A stretch of DNA of 64,000 nt from assembly GCA_017399485.1 (NCBI GenBank), contig JAFQCA010000023.1:62001-126000 (forward strand). Reading direction: 5' to 3'. Source of the stretch: Alistipes sp. (lineage in GTDB: Bacteria; Bacteroidota; Bacteroidia; Bacteroidales; Rikenellaceae). The stretch's first letter is position 1; each line of letters starts with the position of its first letter. A program made the translations under genes and the position numbers. Of the stretch, positions 37,002-43,527 are shown piece after piece. The notes beneath the pieces are model-generated. The model was not told where the DNA came from. It made no database searches and saw nothing but the letters and a program-made list of their open reading frames with translations.

Positions 37002-37541
37002 ATGGAGAATAAAATAAAACTTTTGGATAAGACCTTTCGTGTGATGATTCCCGCTGAGGATATAGACAAGGCGGTGAGTCGTATTGCAGACAAACTCAAC
37101 GAGCAGTTCGCAGGTCATACTCCTATCTTTTTAGGTGTATTGAGTGGCTCATTTCTGTTCTTGAGTGATTTGGTTCGTAAGGTGGCTTTCCATAATCAGG
37201 TGGCATTTGTCAAACTCTCATCTTATGAGGGAACATATTCGACAGGTAATGTAAAGATGAAGTTGGGTGTTGATTTCGATATCGAAGGCCGTGATGTAAT
37301 CATAGTGGAGGATATCGTTGAGACGGGCCATAGTATGAACTATCTGCTTCAATATCTGCGCGAGAAGAATCCTGCAAGCATAACAATATGTACACTCTTT
37401 TTCAAGCCTAATAAGTTTTTGTACGATTATAAAGTCGATTATGCGGCTTTGTCGATAGGCGATGAATTTATCGTGGGCTATGGTTTGGATTATAACCAGT
37501 TGGGACGAAATCTAAAGGATATATATGTCGTTGAAGAGTAG
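37002..37541 (+). CDS. hpt: Hypoxanthine phosphoribosyltransferase
   Basis: This purine-salvage enzyme converts hypoxanthine/guanine and PRPP to IMP/GMP. The 179-residue protein (from ATG 37002, MENKIKLLDKTF) has the PRPP-binding motif VIIVEDIVETGHSM, the flexible loop LSSYEG, and a C-terminal base-binding FIVGYGLDYN. An upstream in-frame codon at 36972 is rejected because it lies inside the leader hairpin. It overlaps queE by 17 nt. Confidence 0.93.
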   Translation: MENKIKLLDKTFRVMIPAEDIDKAVSRIADKLNEQFAGHTPIFLGVLSGSFLFLSDLVRKVAFHNQVAFVKLSSYEGTYSTGNVKMKLGVDFDIEGRDVIIVEDIVETGHSMNYLLQYLREKNPASITICTLFFKPNKFLYDYKVDYAALSIGDEFIVGYGLDYNQLGRNLKDIYVVEE

Positions 37542-38163
37542 CGATATAGAATTGTTGGAGGGAGGTCGTCGTCTGCCATTGGTCGAGGACTTCTATACCA
37601 TTCAGGGCGAAGGTTTTCACGCGGGTAAACCTGCATATTTCATTCGTCTGGGTGGATGCGATGTGGGGTGTCGTTGGTGTGATGCAAAATATACTTGGAA
37701 TCCTCGAATCTTCCCACCCACAGATGTCGATGTCGTTGTCGATAGGGCCAAGCAGTGTGCTGCGCAGGCGATTGTGATTACAGGTGGCGAGCCGTTGCTC
37801 TATCCGTTGGGTGTGCTGACATCGAGTTTGAGGGATGCAGGCCTTGAGATATTTTTGGAGACTTCGGGCACTCATCCCTTTAGTGGAGAGTTTGATTGGG
37901 TGTGCCTTTCTCCGAAGCGCCAGATGCCTCCGTTGGCTGAAGCCTATGGCCGTGCGCACGAGTTGAAGGTGATAATCCAAAGCGAGGATGACTTTGCGTG
38001 GGCTGAGGAGAATGCTCGCAAGGTTGGTCGTTATTGTCGGTTGTATTTGCAGCCTGAATGGAGTGTGTTTGAGAATATTATGCCCGCTATTGTGGAGTAT
38101 GCTAAGCAGAATCCCAAGTGGAGTATATCGACGCAGACGCACAAATTTATGAAGATTCCTTAA
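37525..38163 (+). CDS. queE: 7-carboxy-7-deazaguanine synthase QueE (radical SAM)
   Basis: QueE makes 7-carboxy-7-deazaguanine in queuosine synthesis. This 212-aa protein starts with the substrate-binding EDFYTIQGEGFHAGKPA and then the radical SAM cluster motif CDVGCRWCD (CxxxCxxC), followed by TGGEPLLYP. It overlaps the hpt gene by 17 nt, which favours a start at 37525. Queuosine partners (queC, queD, queF) are not in the window. Confidence 0.9.
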   Translation: MSLKSSDIELLEGGRRLPLVEDFYTIQGEGFHAGKPAYFIRLGGCDVGCRWCDAKYTWNPRIFPPTDVDVVVDRAKQCAAQAIVITGGEPLLYPLGVLTSSLRDAGLEIFLETSGTHPFSGEFDWVCLSPKRQMPPLAEAYGRAHELKVIIQSEDDFAWAEENARKVGRYCRLYLQPEWSVFENIMPAIVEYAKQNPKWSISTQTHKFMKIP

Positions 38164-38193
38164 TCGCGTAAGGGGCGAGTAAACTATAAATTA

Positions 38194-38469
38194 GTGATGG
38201 GCAAATTTAGCAAATGGATATGGCGAGGGGTGACGGTTGTAATATTTATATATACGGCTGTGCTTACTGTGCGCAATCTTATTACGGTAGTTAAAGTGCA
38301 CCATCGCATAGCGCGCCTTGAGGAACAGCGTGACCACTTTAGGGAGCGTATAGCCGAGGATAGTACAATGTTGTCGCGCCTTAAGTATGACGAATATTTG
38401 GAGCAATATGCTCGTGAAAAATATCATATGCAACGCCCAAACGAGTATATCTATATTATAGAGGATTAG
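38194..38469 (+). CDS. FtsB/DivIC-like septum formation initiator
   Basis: This 91-aa bitopic membrane protein has a basic N-terminus, one transmembrane helix (about 12-32), a coiled coil (~35-65) and the family tail YLEQYAREKYHMQRPNEYIY. Such proteins bridge FtsL and FtsQ (DivIB) in the divisome. It is the last gene of the tig-to-here run and is followed by about 0.9 kb without a recognised protein gene. Confidence 0.85.
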   Translation: MMGKFSKWIWRGVTVVIFIYTAVLTVRNLITVVKVHHRIARLEEQRDHFRERIAEDSTMLSRLKYDEYLEQYAREKYHMQRPNEYIYIIED

Positions 38470-38640
38470 ATTCCTCGATAGCCAATCTCTGTTTTCAAAA
38501 TCGTAGTAGCGTGAAACCTTCTTTGGCGGACTATTCTCCCGCGTTAAGGACTGAAGGTGATTACCAGGTCGGACTAAACTCCTCCTCGTAATGAAATTAC
38601 AACGAAAAAGTTGATAATTTCGATTTTTTGCAAATTTTTG
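38470..38640. other. Unassigned intergenic sequence, possibly an interspersed repeat
   Basis: No protein gene is evident. The TAGTCCG-type heptamer occurs twice on the minus strand (reverse complement of CGGACTA near 38534 and 38569). A stem ACCTTC/GAAGGT (about 38516-38557) encloses a GCGG/CCGC hairpin. On the minus strand one frame stays open through this stretch (containing RYYDFENRDW), which resembles short recurrent peptides in Bacteroidales intergenic repeats; that resemblance is from memory only. It could also be a decayed mobile-element end or a structured RNA. Confidence 0.35.
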
Positions 38641-38649
38641 GTACTTTGT

Positions 38650-38680
38650 TTTGCATAGTAGTAATAATTGTATATATTTG
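38650..38680 (+). promoter_or_regulatory. Strong Bacteroidetes promoter in the 0.9-kb gap
   Basis: TTTG (38650-38653), exactly 19 nt, then TATATTTG (38673-38680). Transcription should start near 38687. No known protein gene follows for 700 nt; the transcript would first run into the hairpin cluster at 38729-38835. Confidence 0.7.
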
Positions 38681-38686
38681 TAGTGC

Positions 38687-38921
38687 CGCTGGCAAGGATT
38701 ATTACAAGAAAATTATATACTAAATTACACAACCGTAGGTTGTACCTCATTCGGAGCCTTGAAAAGGCGACCAAAGCCCCTGCCTGAGGCGGGGGTTGGG
38801 GGTGGGTCAGACTTGTAAATGCGGCTAAAAGCCGCAACGTATGCTTAAAGAAGCAAAACGACTTAACAGAAGTGTAATATAGTATGTAAGCACCTATTAC
38901 AATTACCAAATTAAAACTATT
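38687..38921 (+). ncRNA. Candidate structured RNA or long structured leader with four hairpins
   Basis: Downstream of the promoter, four perfect hairpins follow in 107 nt: ACAACC/GGTTGT (38729-38743), GCCTT/AAGGC (38756-38768), an 8-bp stem CCCCTGCC/GGCGGGGG with one wobble (38777-38795), and GCGGCT/AGCCGC (38821-38835). G-runs after the third stem could also form a quadruplex. No Rfam family is recognised. It could be a small RNA, a leader of the 37-codon ORF at 38922, or REP-like hairpins caught behind a promoter. Confidence 0.45.
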
Positions 38922-39035
38922 ATGAAACAATTATCTTTATCGCTACCATCTGTTGCATTATGTGATGCACGGGTCGCATCTATCGCTATTTTTGAATTTA
39001 CCCCCCCCCTTGAAAAATTACTAAAGGGTTATTAA
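38922..39035 (+). CDS. Short ORF (37 codons) containing the poly-C repeat, doubtful
   Basis: ATG 38922 opens a 37-codon frame that runs through nine C (39001-39009) as Thr-Pro-Pro-Leu and stops at 39033-39035. The 15 bases around its start (AAAACTATTATGAAA, 38913-38927) are identical to those around the start of the transglutaminase-like gene (39378-39392). It may be the fossil start of a duplicated or interrupted secreted-protein gene; its hydrophobic N-terminus MKQLSLSLPSVAL is signal-like. With one C more or fewer the frame changes, so the length of the peptide depends on tract length. Confidence 0.3.
   Translation: MKQLSLSLPSVALCDARVASIAIFEFTPPLEKLLKGY
38993..39025. repeat. Poly-C tract repeat (9 C), copy 2
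   Basis: TGAATTTA, nine C (39001-39009), TTGAAAAA, TTACTAAA. It shares both flanks with the tract at 3411-3462, so the two probably belong to one dispersed repeat family. Confidence 0.5.
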
Positions 39036-39151
39036 TCAGTGATTTTTAGTCCTATTATGCTTTTTTGTATGCATCTGTCTATGACGTGATGTACAGACTT
39101 GTTTATATCATTTGTTACGGAATTATCTATTTAAGGTGTGTAACGAAAGAA

Positions 39152-39321
39152 TGTCATTCCGAGCGAGTGCAACGAGCGTGGGAACGCGGCGATTAAGGCG
39201 AGATAGAGGTTGCTTGCAAACTATACCGAGCCGCAGCCGTGAAAAGCCACGAAGTGGATTAATCTCCTACCTTATTTGATGAGGGAGATTGCCACGGCTT
39301 GTACCAAGCCTCGCAATGACA
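39152..39321. repeat. Inverted-repeat intergenic element (170 bp, REP/MITE-like)
   Basis: The element begins TGTCATTCCGAGCGAG and ends CTCGCAATGACA, imperfect terminal inverted repeats. Inside are hairpins such as CCAC/GTGG and AATCTCC/GGGAGATT. This layout matches a kind of dispersed non-coding repeat I know from Bacteroidetes genomes. It ends 65 nt before the transglutaminase-like gene and thus may carry or disturb its leader. Confidence 0.6.
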
Positions 39322-39386
39322 CCAATGAGTACAATACTCCTAAAGTGGATAATCCCAATTTGTTAAATAAAAAACTCAAAACTATT

Positions 39387-40637
39387 ATGAAAAAATTTTT
39401 TATGCTTGCCATTGCATTAATGGCATCAATCTCTATCTATGCCCAGACACCCGAGTGGCAGCAACAACTTGAACAACTCGATAAAGAGTTTAACGAACTT
39501 CGCGAACAACGTCAATGGAAAGGTGTTGTCGCTAATCGTAAACAATATCGCAAGATATTTATGGCGCAACCTGACTCAGCGCGTATGAAATTTTCGCAGG
39601 GTACAGATTTGAATCTTAATTTCTATTACAATTATACCTGTTATCTCTCGCTCGCTGGTGACAAAAAGGAGGCACTCTCGACTTTTGAATATTTTACCAA
39701 TCGCGTCACTAAAGAGTTAGACTTGATAGATGTGCTGTCTATTAACAACGACAGCGACCTCGATGCCATACGCGAGGAGCCACGCTTCAAGGCTTGTATG
39801 GAGCGATTGGAGAAGTGGGGCGATTATAAGCAGAAACTCAAAAACGCCAAAGGGTATCATCGTGGGACATTACCCGAAGGAATGAGGTTTAGTTATATGT
39901 CACCCAATCATCCCGACTTGGTCCGCTTGCGTGAAAAATTCAATTTGGATAGCGTAGCGGGGGCTGGCAACGAGATTTCGAAGATTAAGAATCTGTTGCA
40001 TTGGGTGCATAACATTGTCCCTCACGATGGAGGTTCTTTTAATCCAGAAGTTAAGAATACGATTGCTATGATTGAACTCTGTCAGAAGGAGAATCGTGGA
40101 GTAAATTGCCGTATGCTGGCACAGATGCTGACGGAGGTGTATTTGGCTATGGGTTTCAAGGCAAGATTTGTTACTTGTATGCCGCGTGATCATGTGAGTG
40201 ATTGCCACGTTATCACCACCGTTTACAGCAATACTTTGAATAAATGGTTGTGGGTGGACCCGACTTTCGAGGCCTATGTTATGGATGAAAACGGAGTTAT
40301 GTTGTCGATTGCCGAAGTGCGCGAGCGTCTGCGTAACGACCAGCCGTTGCAACTTAACGAGAATGCGAATTGGAATAACCGCCAGAAGACCTACAAAGAG
40401 TATTATCTCGACCGCTATATGGCCAAGAATCTCTATTATTTGATTTGTATGGATTACGCTCGCTTTGATGCCGAGACAGTTAAAGAGGGGCGGATTTATC
40501 GTTATATCGCCCTGATGCCTTACGATGAGATTAATTCTCAAACAAACTCAATTGGTTGGTCCATTCTGCGAGTGTCGGACGATGAGTGGTTTTGGCAGTC
40601 GCCGTATTTAACTAAGTTAATTATAGAAGGAAGATAA
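39387..40637 (+). CDS. Secreted transglutaminase-like superfamily protein
   Basis: ATG 39387 starts a clear signal peptide (MKKFFMLAIALMASI..YAQ, about 20 residues); in-frame codons upstream lie in the repeat element. The 416-aa protein has an N-terminal TPR-like helical part (~25-150) and a transglutaminase-core domain with the Cys-His-Asp triad: NCRMLA (Cys about 241), DCHVIT (His about 273) and VDPTFEAY (Asp about 289). Such domains in Bacteroidetes are usually proteases or amidases. It is a single gene; a terminator follows at 40657-40686. The substrate is unknown. Confidence 0.85.
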   Translation: MKKFFMLAIALMASISIYAQTPEWQQQLEQLDKEFNELREQRQWKGVVANRKQYRKIFMAQPDSARMKFSQGTDLNLNFYYNYTCYLSLAGDKKEALSTFEYFTNRVTKELDLIDVLSINNDSDLDAIREEPRFKACMERLEKWGDYKQKLKNAKGYHRGTLPEGMRFSYMSPNHPDLVRLREKFNLDSVAGAGNEISKIKNLLHWVHNIVPHDGGSFNPEVKNTIAMIELCQKENRGVNCRMLAQMLTEVYLAMGFKARFVTCMPRDHVSDCHVITTVYSNTLNKWLWVDPTFEAYVMDENGVMLSIAEVRERLRNDQPLQLNENANWNNRQKTYKEYYLDRYMAKNLYYLICMDYARFDAETVKEGRIYRYIALMPYDEINSQTNSIGWSILRVSDDEWFWQSPYLTKLIIEGR

Positions 40638-40656
40638 TTATATAAGAATAAATATG

Positions 40657-40686
40657 CAGGGCGGTCAATTTTAGTTGGCCGCCCTG
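40657..40686. terminator. Bidirectional terminator between transglutaminase-like gene and argR
   Basis: CAGGGCGGTCAA pairs with TTGGCCGCCCTG (one wobble). ATTGTTTTGTGTTTTT follows on the plus strand; argR ends 23 nt further on the opposite strand. Confidence 0.85.
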
Positions 40687-40709
40687 ATTGTTTTGTGTTT
40701 TTAGAGTCT

Positions 40710-41177
40710 TTACAATATGTTGTTTATCATCGGGAAAATGCGAACTAAAGACTCTATGATTTGGCCACGATTGGCATCCTCGCGAAGAATCAAAAGCACT
40801 GTATTGTCACCGGCGATAGTTCCTAAAATGTCGGGACTGTCGAGATTGTCAATCGGTACAGATATGGCGCTCGCATAACCTGATTTGGTCTTGAGGACTC
40901 CTAAGTTGCCTGAAAATGTGAGACTTGTGATGTTGTCTGATATGTTTGACGATACATTGGCATCGTGCTGTACCGTATTGGGCAGAACATATATATAACC
41001 TTTGTCTTTGTGCGGAACTTTTGCTACGTTCATAAATTTCAAATCGCGCGAGAGAGTACTTTGGGTAATCTCTACGCCACATTCACGCAAACGAGCGATT
41101 AACTCCTCTTGCGAAGAGATAAGTTCGTTGCGTATGATTTTACGAATCGTGGCAAAACGTTGAGTTTTTTGATTCAT
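40710..41177 (-). CDS. argR: Arginine repressor ArgR
   Basis: ArgR is the arginine-sensing hexameric regulator of arginine synthesis. This 155-aa protein (from ATG 41177, MNQKTQRFATIRKIIRN) has the winged helix-turn-helix with SSQEELIARL and TQSTLSRDLKFMNV (the SR motif), and the C-terminal oligomerisation/arginine-binding domain with GTIAGDNTVLLI. It is divergent from the arg operon, and its own promoter carries the same operator type, so both directions are probably repressed by ArgR-arginine. An in-frame start 14 codons upstream is unlikely. Confidence 0.95.
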   Translation of the reverse strand: MNQKTQRFATIRKIIRNELISSQEELIARLRECGVEITQSTLSRDLKFMNVAKVPHKDKGYIYVLPNTVQHDANVSSNISDNITSLTFSGNLGVLKTKSGYASAISVPIDNLDSPDILGTIAGDNTVLLILREDANRGQIIESLVRIFPMINNIL

Positions 41178-41212
41178 ATTGGTTGGTTGTTTTAGTTTTT
41201 TGGTTATTTGCT

Positions 41213-41265
41213 TATGCAAGTTGCATATTTATACAAATATAGCGCGAAAAAATGTAAAAAACAAC
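41213..41265 (-). promoter_or_regulatory. argR promoter with ArgR operator
   Basis: On the minus strand TATATTTG (41234-41241) is a -7 box with GTTG 20 nt upstream (41262-41265). Directly downstream lies the perfect palindrome TATGCAAGTTGCATA (41213-41227), continued by TGCATATTTATACA (41222-41235). These look like ArgR boxes at the transcription start, which implies autoregulation. Confidence 0.6.
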
Positions 41266-41383
41266 TTATTTATTGAGTTTTTTGTGTGTAATATGCAGGA
41301 TACCTAATGAAATAGTAGTTGCTATGAGTCGAAACGAGGAGCGGGGAGTGCTGAATAAAAATAGTGTCAAATTATAAATAGTT

Positions 41384-41410
41384 TTGCATAAATATTCTTT
41401 TATTATGCAA
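41384..41410 (+). promoter_or_regulatory. Upstream ArgR-type operator of the arg operon
   Basis: TTGCATAA (41384-41391) and TTATGCAA (41403-41410) are inverted half-sites 11 nt apart. The left part also reads TGCATAAATATTC, close to the enterobacterial ARG-box core. It is about 46 bp upstream of the promoter-overlapping site, suitable for looping or cooperative binding. Confidence 0.55.
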
Positions 41411-41455
41411 TTATGCGGATATTTTCCCTTATATATAAATATAGGGTGAGAATTA

Positions 41456-41487
41456 TTTGCATATTGCGTATTAATATGCAATATTTG
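41456..41487 (+). promoter_or_regulatory. arg operon promoter overlapped by ArgR-type operator
   Basis: TTTG (41456-41459), 20 nt, AATATTTG (41480-41487; one base off TAnnTTTG). The palindrome TTGCATAT/ATATGCAA (41457-41464 and 41474-41481) covers both promoter elements, so bound repressor would block RNA polymerase. The predicted start is about 40 nt before the first arg gene. Confidence 0.6.
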
Positions 41488-41534
41488 CAGTTCGAAAATG
41501 AAAATTATAATATAACAAATAAAATACTTAAGTA

Positions 41535-42152
41535 ATGAAGATTGATGTAATGGTTGCTGGTGAGGCACATTTGCGTTTTGTAACGCAGATAAATGATGCT
41601 ATCGATGAGGCAGCCAAGCAGCGTGGAACGGGTATTGCCCGTCGTACCGACGAATATATCGCCGATAAAATAAATTCAGGTAAGGCCATTATTGCCGTAA
41701 ATCGTGATGAGTTTGTGGGCTTCTGCTATATTGAGTCGTGGGGACACGATGAGTTTGTGGCAAACTCGGGCTTGATTGTTCGTCCGCAGTATCGTGGTAT
41801 GGGCGTGGCAAAGCGAATCAAGCAGGCGGCGTTTGACCTCTCGCGCAAGCGTTTTCCTAATGCAAAGTTGTTTGGTTTGACTACGGGCGAGGCCGTTATG
41901 CGTATCAATACCGATTTGGGTTATGAGCCTGTGACCTTTGCAAAATTGACCGATGACGAGGAGTTCTGGCAGGGCTGCCAATCGTGTGTGAACTACGATG
42001 TGCTGCAACGTACCAATTTGACAAAGTGTTTGTGTACGGGAATGATTTATGACCCCGTTAAGGTAGCAAAGAAGAAGGCTGCTGAGGCTGAAGCTGCTGC
42101 AGAGGCTAAAAAGAAGAGTGGTTCGTTCTGGAGCCGTTTGTTTGGTAAATAG
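41535..42152 (+). CDS. GNAT acetyltransferase, probable N-acetylglutamate synthase (first step of arginine synthesis)
   Basis: This 205-aa GNAT-fold protein has the acetyl-CoA-binding motif VRPQYRGMGVAKRI (R/QxxGxG/A). It is the first gene of the arginine operon and lacks the kinase-like domain of classical ArgA, so it resembles short GNAT-only synthases. It ends with KCLCTGMIYDP and a Lys/Ala-rich tail. Its role in making N-acetylglutamate (or N-succinylglutamate, as some Bacteroides use succinylated intermediates) is inferred from operon position. Confidence 0.75.
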   Translation: MKIDVMVAGEAHLRFVTQINDAIDEAAKQRGTGIARRTDEYIADKINSGKAIIAVNRDEFVGFCYIESWGHDEFVANSGLIVRPQYRGMGVAKRIKQAAFDLSRKRFPNAKLFGLTTGEAVMRINTDLGYEPVTFAKLTDDEEFWQGCQSCVNYDVLQRTNLTKCLCTGMIYDPVKVAKKKAAEAEAAAEAKKKSGSFWSRLFGK

Positions 42153-42195
42153 TTTTACTGAATATTAAGTGTAAATAATAAAAACGAAATAGAAG

Positions 42196-43386
42196 ATGAA
42201 AAAAGTAGTATTGGCTTATAGTGGAGGTTTGGATACCTCGTTTTGTGTAAAATATCTTACCAAGGAGTTGGGTTATGAGGTATATACCGCTCTTGCAAAT
42301 ACAGGCGGTTTCTCGGCAGAGGAATTAAAGGCTGTTGAGGAGCGTGCCTATCAGTTGGGAGCCAAGCAACACGTAAATTTGGATGTTACGGGAGACTATT
42401 ATTCGAAGTGCATCAAGTATATGGTTATGGGTAATGTGTTGCGTAATAAGACATACCCCATCTCGGTAAGTTCAGAGCGTACGTTCCAGGCATTGGCGAT
42501 TGTGGCCTATGCAAACTCTATCGGTGCTGATGCTATTGCTCACGGCTCAACGGGTGCAGGTAACGACCAGGTACGTTTTGACCTTACATTCGAGGTGTTT
42601 GCTCCGCAGGTGGAGATTATTACTCCGACACGCGATATGAAACTGACACGCGAGTATGAGATTAATTACTTGAAGGAGAATGGTTTCGAGGCTGATTTTA
42701 CCAAGATGGAGTATTCTATCAACAAGGGTGTTTGGGGTACGTCGGTAGGCGGTAAGGAGACTCTTTGCTCGGCTACCAATCTGCCAGAAAAAGCATATCC
42801 TTCGCAGTTGCAGAAGCAGGGTGAGGAGGCCTTGGAGATTGAGTTCAAGTGTGGCGAGGTTGTAGGCGTCAATGGTGAGGCGGTTAGTGGTGTTGCTGCC
42901 ATTAATAAGTTGGAGGCTATTGGCTCGGCTTGGGCTATTGGTCGTGACACTCACGTTGGTGATACTATTGTCGGCATTAAGGGCCGTGTAGGTTTTGAGG
43001 CTGCGGCGCCGATGCTTATCATCAAGGCCCACGAACTTTTGGAGAAGCACACGCTCACCAAGTGGCAGCAGTATTGGAAGGACCAGTTGGGCACTTGGTA
43101 CGGAATGTTTATGCACGAGGCTATGTATTCGGAGCCTGTGATGCGCGATATTGAGAGTTTCTTGGATAACAGTCAGCGTAATGTGTCGGGTAAGGTATTT
43201 ATTACGTTGCGTCCTTATACATTCACATTGGTCGGTATTGAGTCTGAGCACGACTTGATGAATGCCAAGTTTGCCGAGTATGGTGAGATGAATAATGCGT
43301 GGACAGCAGACGATGTTAAGGGCTTCACGAAGATTACCTCAATGCCTTTGAAGATTTATCACGCAGTTAATCCCGACGAAGAGTAA
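42196..43386 (+). CDS. argG: Argininosuccinate synthase
   Basis: ArgG joins citrulline and aspartate using ATP. The 396-aa protein opens with the PP-loop motif VVLAYSGGLDTSFCV and contains the conserved GSTGAGNDQVRF and SINKGVWGTSVGG segments. The length is normal. It lies 43 nt downstream of the acetyltransferase gene. The 141-nt gap before argC holds an inverted-repeat element. Confidence 0.97.
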   Translation: MKKVVLAYSGGLDTSFCVKYLTKELGYEVYTALANTGGFSAEELKAVEERAYQLGAKQHVNLDVTGDYYSKCIKYMVMGNVLRNKTYPISVSSERTFQALAIVAYANSIGADAIAHGSTGAGNDQVRFDLTFEVFAPQVEIITPTRDMKLTREYEINYLKENGFEADFTKMEYSINKGVWGTSVGGKETLCSATNLPEKAYPSQLQKQGEEALEIEFKCGEVVGVNGEAVSGVAAINKLEAIGSAWAIGRDTHVGDTIVGIKGRVGFEAAAPMLIIKAHELLEKHTLTKWQQYWKDQLGTWYGMFMHEAMYSEPVMRDIESFLDNSQRNVSGKVFITLRPYTFTLVGIESEHDLMNAKFAEYGEMNNAWTADDVKGFTKITSMPLKIYHAVNPDEE

Positions 43387-43504
43387 GTATTTGAATAAAT
43401 GGTAATTTCTGCGTTACGCTCGTTCTTAAATCCTCATTTACGCCTTAGTAAACTGCGGTTTTAGAAACTTTGCAAGCCTTGAAATTCCTCATTTATACAA
43501 ATAC
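43387..43504. repeat. 118-bp inverted-repeat element inside the arg operon
   Basis: The left arm GTATTTGAATAAATG..AATTTC (43387-43409) is the near-perfect reverse complement of the right arm (43481-43504), with one substitution and a short mismatch. The interior contains GCGTTACGC and two direct TCCTCATTTA copies. It starts at the base after the argG stop codon and ends 23 nt before the argC start. In mRNA it would form a long hairpin. Confidence 0.65.
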
Positions 43505-43527
43505 TATCAAAGATAAAGAGTAACAAG

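Noticed and set aside
38470-38640. RNase P, SRP, 6S or tmRNA
   Set aside because: I compared it with the conserved cores I remember for RNase P, SRP and tmRNA and found no convincing match; I do not know the Bacteroidetes 6S sequence well enough to test it.
39276-39386. Earlier ATG for the transglutaminase-like protein
   Set aside because: The upstream part is inside the inverted-repeat element and precedes a canonical signal peptide.
42547-43251. 234-codon minus-strand open frame inside argG
   Set aside because: It is a shadow of argG; no motif or start context supports it.
43387-43504. CRISPR-like repeat
   Set aside because: Only two arms in inverted orientation and no regular spacers; an inverted-repeat element fits.
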